A DNA stretch of 10,457 nucleotides from Bordetella parapertussis (lineage in GTDB: Bacteria; Pseudomonadota; Gammaproteobacteria; Burkholderiales; Burkholderiaceae_B). A program made the translations under genes and the position numbers. Of the stretch, positions 6,530 through 10,457 are shown one piece after another. Below the pieces are notes generated by a model. That model made no database searches, had not been told where the DNA came from, and saw only the letters and a program-made list of their open reading frames with translations. Every line of letters begins with the position of its first letter. The stretch's first letter is position 1. The stretch is taken from assembly GCA_945911685.1 (NCBI GenBank), contig CAMEAW010000091.1, positions 1 to 10,457 on the forward strand, in the 5' to 3' direction.

Positions 6530-6874
6530 ATGAACCCATCTTTGAGCGCAGTCGTGGTCGGTGCCGACCGTTTAGGCAATATCCCTAATCTTTTGCGCGA
6601 GCACAATATCGCTATTACGCATCACATTACGGGGCGCGATCCGGCCCATCAAAAAAAGGCACCGCAGATACCCAGCGGCACCCAAGTGGTGATTTTGCTC
6701 ACTGATTTTTTAGGTCATAACGTCATGAAAACGTTCAGAAACGCTGCCCAAAAGGGCGGCGTGCAGGTGGTGGCTTGTCGACGCTCGGTTTGCTCAATGC
6801 AGCAGGCACTTGAGCAGTGTGGCTTATGTCAGCAGGGGGCGTGCCAACTCAACGGGCAGCCATCACAGAAGTAG
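6530..6874 (+). CDS. Small cysteine-rich DUF2325-type protein of unknown function
   Basis: This 114-residue protein resembles the DUF2325 family, which has no established function that I know of. The N-terminal half has a Rossmann-like strand-loop VVVGADRLGNIPNLL (residues 8-22). The second half carries the family-like segment TDFLGHNVMKTFRNAA (58-73), then VACRRSVCSM (81-90). Five cysteines cluster at the C-terminus (Cys83, 88, 97, 100, 105), including a CxxC at 97-100, and there are neighbouring histidines at 31-32; metal or redox chemistry is possible but unproven. There is no signal peptide or membrane segment, so it is probably cytosolic. The start ATG 6530 is preceded by GGAG (6521-6524). 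A Fur-like box covers its promoter, so expression under iron limitation is expected. It is monocistronic and converges on the peptidase gene 23 nt away. Confidence 0.8.
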   Translation: MNPSLSAVVVGADRLGNIPNLLREHNIAITHHITGRDPAHQKKAPQIPSGTQVVILLTDFLGHNVMKTFRNAAQKGGVQVVACRRSVCSMQQALEQCGLCQQGACQLNGQPSQK

Positions 6875-6897
6875 ACCGTATAGCGGTGCGGGTCGTT

Positions 6898-7500
6898 TTA
6901 TAGGCGACGCGCGCCGTTATAGCGCTTGGACCAGTACGCCAGTTTCATGTCTTCGATTCTTACCACGCCGCCTGCTGCGGGTGAGTGCACAAACTGATCA
7001 TCGCCCAGGTACACGCCCACGTGCGAATAGCGGCGCCCCAAGGTATTGAAAAACACCAAGTCACCCACTTGCAGGTCGGTACGCGACACTTCGCTGCCAA
7101 ATAACGCGATGTCGTAAGCGCGTGGAGGGAGCTTGAGCCCAAGCGATTGCTGCGCCGAATACAACACCAGACCGCTGCAATCAAAACCAGTTTCAGGTGA
7201 TTTTCCGCCCCACCGATACCGAATGCCGAGTTGGGTCAGAGCCTGACGAGCGAGCGGGTGGTTGATGTCACCTACTAGCAAGCCCGCGCCATTTTTAGAG
7301 CGTGCCAAAAAAGAACCAATCGGATCTGCGGAGTTTCTCCAGTCGACCGACGAAGAATTGATGCCAGAGCCAGCGTTGTCGTCGGTGCTCGCGCACCCGC
7401 TTAAGAGGGCCGCAAGCGAGCAGGCCACCGCGAGCAGCGCGAGGCGCACCCAACGGGAAGTAGAGCAAGGCGCAGAGGTGGCAGGAGTGATATCGGACAT
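6898..7500 (-). CDS. C40 family (NlpC/P60) peptidoglycan peptidase, lipoprotein
   Basis: This is a cell-wall hydrolase of the NlpC/P60 family, which cleaves peptide stems of peptidoglycan. With the start at 7500 it has 200 residues. The hydrophobic stretch LALLAVACSLAALLSGC (20-36) ends in a lipobox (LSGC, Cys36), indicating outer-membrane anchoring. The catalytic domain (about 82-200) has the Cys-His-His triad: Cys108 in TGFDCSGLV, His160 in YSHVGVYLG and His172 in FVHSPAAGG, plus the IRYRWGG motif. The start is uncertain. ATG 7500 gives a usable but long n-region (17 residues) and no clear ribosome binding site. ATG 7548 has AGG ten bases upstream but would add a second hydrophobic stretch. 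The most upstream ATG at 7671 lies inside prpE. The gene is divergent from prpE and convergent with the DUF2325-type gene. Confidence 0.9.
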   Translation of the reverse strand: MSDITPATSAPCSTSRWVRLALLAVACSLAALLSGCASTDDNAGSGINSSSVDWRNSADPIGSFLARSKNGAGLLVGDINHPLARQALTQLGIRYRWGGKSPETGFDCSGLVLYSAQQSLGLKLPPRAYDIALFGSEVSRTDLQVGDLVFFNTLGRRYSHVGVYLGDDQFVHSPAAGGVVRIEDMKLAYWSKRYNGARRL

Positions 7501-7570
7501 AATCAGGGCAGGAGCGAGAGCCAAACAGGCTGAATAAGACAGCCTCATGCAAGGTTTACCTGTCACAATG

Positions 7571-7599
7571 TTAGTACAAAAAGCGATCTTAGCTATAAA
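7571..7599 (+). promoter_or_regulatory. Possible prpE promoter
   Basis: TTAGTA (7571-7576) and TATAAA (7594-7599), separated by 17 nt, match three and five of six consensus positions; the -10 box ends 20 nt before the prpE ATG. A ten-base palindrome AAAGTACTTT (7599-7608) starts at the last base of the -10 box, and AGTAC also occurs at 7573-7577, so a regulator could bind here. The 5' untranslated region would be very short. This is tentative. Confidence 0.4.
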
Positions 7600-7619
7600 A
7601 AGTACTTTCGAGACCCGAT

Positions 7620-9506
7620 ATGAACCCAATCCAGGCAATCCATCAGCGTTCGATTCAACAAAAAGATGCATTCTGGCGCGAAGAGGCTGAAGGCATCCAC
7701 TGGGAAACCCCGTTTACCGAGGTGCTGGATTACAGCAAGCCCCCCTTTGCGCGTTGGTTTGTGGGGGGGCGTACAAACTTATGTTTTAACGCAGTCGATC
7801 GCTGGCTTGATACGCAGGCCGATGATCCTGCATTGATTTGGGTCTCAACCGAGGTTGATCAAGAAATCACGTACAGCCGTCGTGACCTCTATCGCGAAGT
7901 CAACGCCGTTGCGGCGATGTTGCAGGCACAAGGCGTGGCGAAGGGCGATCGGGTCTTAATCTATATGCCCATGGTGCCTGAAGCTGTTTTCGCCATGTTG
8001 GCCTGTGCCCGGTTAGGTGCGATTCACTCGGTGGTGTTCGGCGGCTTTGCCTCGGTCAACCTGGCGCAGCGTATCGATGATGCCTCGCCCAAGGTCATTG
8101 TCTGTGCCGATGCAGGCTCACGAGGCGGCAAAGTCACGCCTTATAAGCCTTTGCTGGATAAGGCGATTGCCCTGTCAGAGCGCCCGCCTGAAAAAGTGAT
8201 CGTGGTCGATCGCGGCCTGTATGCTTTTGAACCCGTAGCAGGTCAAGATCTGGATTACGCAAGCCTGCGTGCCCAGTTTGAAGGGGCCGTCGTGCCCGTG
8301 ACCTGGCTTGAGTCCTCAGAACCGAGCTATGTTTTATATACGTCAGGCACCACCGGCAAACCCAAAGGCGTGCAGCGCGATACCGGCGGTTATGCGGTCG
8401 CGCTGGCTTCTTCGATGCACCGTATTTTTAACGGTAAGCCTGGTGACACTTATCTTTGCACCAGTGATATCGGTTGGGTGGTTGGGCATTCATATATTGT
8501 GTATGGCCCTTTGATTGGCGGCCAAACCACCGTCTTGTACGAGGGCACCCCCGTTCGCCCCGATGGCGGTATCTTATGGAGCCTGGTCGAGCGCTTTAAA
8601 GTCAACACCATGTTTTCGGCGCCAACGGCCATTCGGGTGCTTAAAAAACATGACGAGGCTTTGCTCAAAAAATACGACCTGTCCACCTTGCGTGCGCTGT
8701 ATCTGGCGGGTGAACCGCTCGACGAACCCACCGCAAAATGGATTTCTGAGGGCTTAGGTCGCCCGATTATTGATAACTACTGGCAGACTGAAACAGGTTG
8801 GCCAATTTTGGCGGCGCAACCAGGTATTGCAAACGTGCCAACAAAATTTGGTAGCCCGTCGTTTCCGGTGTACGGTTTTGATGTGCGGGTACTGAGCGAA
8901 GAAACCGGCGAAGATCTTGGGCCCAATCAAAAGGGCGTCGTTGCGATTGTGCCGCCCTTGCCCCCAGGGGCGATGACGACTATCTGGGGCGACGATGCGC
9001 GTTTTGTCGAAACCTACTTTGCCACAGTGCCAGGCCGTCAGGTGTATTCAACCTTCGACTGGGGCTTGAAGGATGAGGAGGGCTACTGGTTTATCTTAGG
9101 TCGTACCGACGATGTGATTAACGTGGCGGGGCATCGCTTGGGTACCCGCGAAATCGAAGAATCCATCAACTGCCATGCCGCCGTGGCTGAGTCGGCAGTG
9201 GTGGGGATCGCTGATCAACTCAAAGGGCAGGTGGCGGTTGGCTTTGCGGTGCTGAAAGACCCCAATTTATTTTCGCAGCCTGGTGCGCTCTTAAAGCTCG
9301 AGGGCGATATCATGCGCTTAGTTGACGAGCAACTTGGGCCCGTGGCGCGCCCCGCCCGGGTGCGTTTTGTCACAGCGCTGCCCAAGACGCGCTCTGGTAA
9401 AGTTCTGCGACGTGCGATTGTTGCGGTTTGCGAAGGGCGCGACCCCGGCGATCTCACGACAATTGAAGACCCCTCTGCACTTGAACAAATTAAGGATTCT
9501 CTGTGA
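7620..9506 (+). CDS. prpE: Propionate-CoA ligase (propionyl-CoA synthetase)
   Basis: This 628-residue AMP-forming acyl-CoA synthetase converts propionate, ATP and CoA to propionyl-CoA, feeding the methylcitrate or related pathways. Its length equals that of Salmonella PrpE as I recall it. Domains in order: an N-terminal ACS segment (FWREEAEGIHWETPFTEVL), the phosphate-binding loop YTSGTTGKPKG (240-250), DNYWQTETGWP, the PrpE-like PPLPPGAMTTIWGDD loop, the hinge GRTDDVINVAGHRLG (494-508), and PKTRSGKVLRR with the catalytic, acetylation-prone Lys594. The C-terminal CEGRDPGDLTTIEDP closely resembles PrpE rather than Acs. The start ATG 7620 has only a weak GAGA six bases upstream. The stop overlaps the next start (GTGA), indicating translational coupling. 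No prpB, prpC or prpD is in this window, so it is not in a classical methylcitrate operon on the visible side. Confidence 0.95.
   Translation: MNPIQAIHQRSIQQKDAFWREEAEGIHWETPFTEVLDYSKPPFARWFVGGRTNLCFNAVDRWLDTQADDPALIWVSTEVDQEITYSRRDLYREVNAVAAMLQAQGVAKGDRVLIYMPMVPEAVFAMLACARLGAIHSVVFGGFASVNLAQRIDDASPKVIVCADAGSRGGKVTPYKPLLDKAIALSERPPEKVIVVDRGLYAFEPVAGQDLDYASLRAQFEGAVVPVTWLESSEPSYVLYTSGTTGKPKGVQRDTGGYAVALASSMHRIFNGKPGDTYLCTSDIGWVVGHSYIVYGPLIGGQTTVLYEGTPVRPDGGILWSLVERFKVNTMFSAPTAIRVLKKHDEALLKKYDLSTLRALYLAGEPLDEPTAKWISEGLGRPIIDNYWQTETGWPILAAQPGIANVPTKFGSPSFPVYGFDVRVLSEETGEDLGPNQKGVVAIVPPLPPGAMTTIWGDDARFVETYFATVPGRQVYSTFDWGLKDEEGYWFILGRTDDVINVAGHRLGTREIEESINCHAAVAESAVVGIADQLKGQVAVGFAVLKDPNLFSQPGALLKLEGDIMRLVDEQLGPVARPARVRFVTALPKTRSGKVLRRAIVAVCEGRDPGDLTTIEDPSALEQIKDSL
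9492..9496 (+). promoter_or_regulatory. Ribosome binding site supporting a GTG start
   Basis: AAGGA at 9492-9496 lies six bases before GTG 9503, inside the last codons of prpE. It supports the GTG as a genuine start overlapping the prpE TGA and indicates translational coupling. Confidence 0.7.
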
Positions 9507-9910
9507 AAACCAAAGCTGTCTTGACTGATGCCGATGTTTCTAAAATTTTGGCCGCCTCTAAAGCCCACGCCAACAAAAACAATTGGGCTGTGACCATTGC
9601 GATTGTTGATGATGGCGGGCATTTGCTCGGCTTACAACGCCTTGATGGCGCCGCCGCCATGTCAGCCCATATTGCACCGGCTAAAGCACACACCTCGGCG
9701 CTGGCCCGTCGCGAAACAAAAGTCTACGAAGACATCATCAATAACGGGCGTACCGCCTTCTTGTCAGCCCCAACACTGCAAGGCATGCTTGAAGGCGGTG
9801 TACCAATTATTGTTGATGGTCAAGTCATTGGTGCGGTCGGCGTGTCTGGCGTGAAATCTTCAGAAGACGCCGAAATTGCCTCGGCAGGAATTGCTGCTTT
9901 AACAGCCTGA
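9503..9910 (+). CDS. GlcG/HbpS-family (DUF336-type) heme- or cofactor-binding protein
   Basis: This 135-residue protein belongs to the GlcG/HbpS family of small alpha-beta proteins. Evidence is VTIAIVDDGGHLLGLQRLDG (about residues 30-49), the helix with PAKAHTSA, and the signature GGVPI (98-102) followed by IGAVGVSG (109-116). HbpS in Streptomyces binds heme and senses redox stress; other members lie beside glycolate or diol metabolism genes, and some are linked to cob(I)alamin adenosyltransferase-like functions. None of these roles can be assigned here. There is no signal peptide, so it is probably cytosolic. It uses a GTG start overlapping the prpE stop, with AAGGA six bases upstream. Its place between prpE and acs suggests a link to short-chain acyl-CoA metabolism. 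Confidence 0.88.
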   Translation: MKTKAVLTDADVSKILAASKAHANKNNWAVTIAIVDDGGHLLGLQRLDGAAAMSAHIAPAKAHTSALARRETKVYEDIINNGRTAFLSAPTLQGMLEGGVPIIVDGQVIGAVGVSGVKSSEDAEIASAGIAALTA

Positions 9911-9922
9911 GTTTTTATTTTT
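9893..9922 (+). terminator. Weak hairpin with T-run after the GlcG/HbpS gene
   Basis: GCTG (9893-9896) can pair with CAGC (9903-9906), and T5-A-T5 follows at 9912-9922. The stem is only four pairs and lies inside the coding end, so this is at best a partial terminator or attenuator before acs. A separate inverted repeat, ATCAAT-ACAC-ATTGAT (9938-9953), lies just upstream of the acs ribosome binding site and could be an operator. Confidence 0.25.
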
Positions 9923-9978
9923 AGACCCCAGAAAATCATCAATACACATTGATCCTGGTTATTACGGAGACTGCACGT

Positions 9979-10457
9979 ATGGCGAACTCAATCGAATCCA
10001 CTTTAGTTGAAACGCGCGTATTCCAACCGCCTCAGGGCTTTGCTCAGCAAGCGAACGTGTCAGGTCAAGCCGGCTATCAAGCATTGCTTGAAGCGGCCGA
10101 TCGCGATCCTGATGCCTTTTGGGCTTCGCAGGCGCGTGAGCATCTGCACTGGACTAAGCCGTTTACCAAGGTGCTCGATGAGTCGCGTGCGCCGTTCTTT
10201 GAGTGGTTTGGTGATGGCGAACTAAACGTCTCGGCCAATTGCTTGGATGTCAATCTTAAAAATGGCAACGCCGATAAGGTTGCGATTATTTTTGAATCGG
10301 ACGATGGTGTTGTTAAAAAAATTACCTATCAAGAGCTACACGATCGGGTGTGCCAGTTAGCCAATGGTCTCAAGGCACTGGGCTACAAAAAAGGCGAGCG
10401 CTCAATTATCTACATGCCGATGTCGATTGAGGCTGTTGTGGCCATGCAGGCCTGTGC
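9979..10457 (+). CDS. acs: Acetyl-CoA synthetase, N-terminal part (3' end outside window)
   Basis: The reading frame is open from ATG 9979 to the window edge (159 complete codons). It encodes the N-terminal ACS domain of AMP-forming acetate-CoA ligase, which converts acetate, ATP and CoA to acetyl-CoA. Diagnostic segments are FWASQAREHLHWTKPFTKVL (about residues 49-68), APFFEWFGDGELNVSANCLD (73-92), ITYQELHDRV and IYMPMSIEAVVAMQAC at the edge. GGAGA (9966-9970) lies eight bases before the ATG. The protein is paralogous to the PrpE encoded upstream but has a longer N-terminus, typical of Acs. It lies 68 nt after the GlcG/HbpS-family gene on the same strand, so it may be read through from prpE or have its own promoter; I found none that was convincing. 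Core ATP-binding and catalytic motifs are outside the window. Confidence 0.9.
   Translation, partial: MANSIESTLVETRVFQPPQGFAQQANVSGQAGYQALLEAADRDPDAFWASQAREHLHWTKPFTKVLDESRAPFFEWFGDGELNVSANCLDVNLKNGNADKVAIIFESDDGVVKKITYQELHDRVCQLANGLKALGYKKGERSIIYMPMSIEAVVAMQAC

Noticed and set aside
6872..6897. Short inverted repeat ACCG-TATAG-CGGT between the converging DUF2325-type and C40 genes as a shared terminator
   Set aside because: The stem has four pairs and there is no proper T-run on either strand.
7501..7671. N-terminal extension of the C40 peptidase to the ATG at 7671
   Set aside because: It would overlap the prpE start by about 50 bases and place some 90 residues before the lipobox, which does not fit a lipoprotein.
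8450..8731. Open frames antisense or frame-shifted within prpE
   Set aside because: They are shadows of a conserved, full-length prpE and show no family motifs of their own.
1..10457. Mobile elements, CRISPR arrays, tRNA or rRNA genes, riboswitches
   Set aside because: I saw no transposase, regularly spaced repeats, cloverleaf-like segments or known riboswitch cores on reading both strands; a dedicated search could not be run.

Overview
The window reads as an ordinary chromosomal segment of a betaproteobacterium, most likely Burkholderiales and probably Alcaligenaceae-like. This rests on the CysB-type regulator, the pepA-holC pair, the HAAT-type (branched-chain amino acid) ABC transporter with a separate periplasmic binding protein, the PrpE and Acs sequences, and a moderate-to-high GC content with AT-rich intergenic gaps. 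The taxonomic call is inference from protein character; no search was run.

Layout. Positions 1-1482 (+) hold the 3' end of a LivF-type ATPase and, 18 nt later, its periplasmic substrate-binding protein, closed by a strong intrinsic terminator (1558-1592). Positions 1591-2331 (-) encode a crotonase-fold enoyl-CoA hydratase/isomerase. Positions 2332-2493 carry three hairpins in tandem. Positions 2494-3198 (-) encode a seven-segment Bax inhibitor-1/YccA membrane protein. Positions 3338-5291 (-) are pepA (leucyl aminopeptidase) followed by holC (DNA polymerase III chi), 7 nt apart. Divergent from pepA is cysB (5437-6384, +), whose real start is an ATG with a good ribosome binding site and a consensus -10 box upstream. 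An AT-rich gap with a Fur-box-like site precedes a small cysteine-rich DUF2325-type protein (6530-6874, +). Converging on it is a C40 (NlpC/P60) lipoprotein peptidase (6898-7500, -). From 7620 the + strand carries prpE (propionyl-CoA synthetase), a GlcG/HbpS-family protein translationally coupled to it by a GTGA overlap, and the first 159 codons of acs (acetyl-CoA synthetase), which runs off the window edge.

Functional reading. The right-hand block is a short-chain acyl-CoA activation cluster: PrpE and Acs make propionyl-CoA and acetyl-CoA, with a small possible heme or cofactor-binding protein between them. The left-hand block is amino acid or organic acid uptake. The middle holds housekeeping genes: peptide turnover, replication clamp-loader function, sulfur regulation, membrane stress and cell-wall hydrolysis. 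No mobile element, CRISPR array, tRNA or rRNA is visible, and no stretch longer than 300 bases lacks a gene. I do not see a clearly undescribed multi-gene system. The least understood locus is the apparently iron-regulated, cysteine-rich DUF2325 gene, followed by the prpE-GlcG/HbpS coupling.
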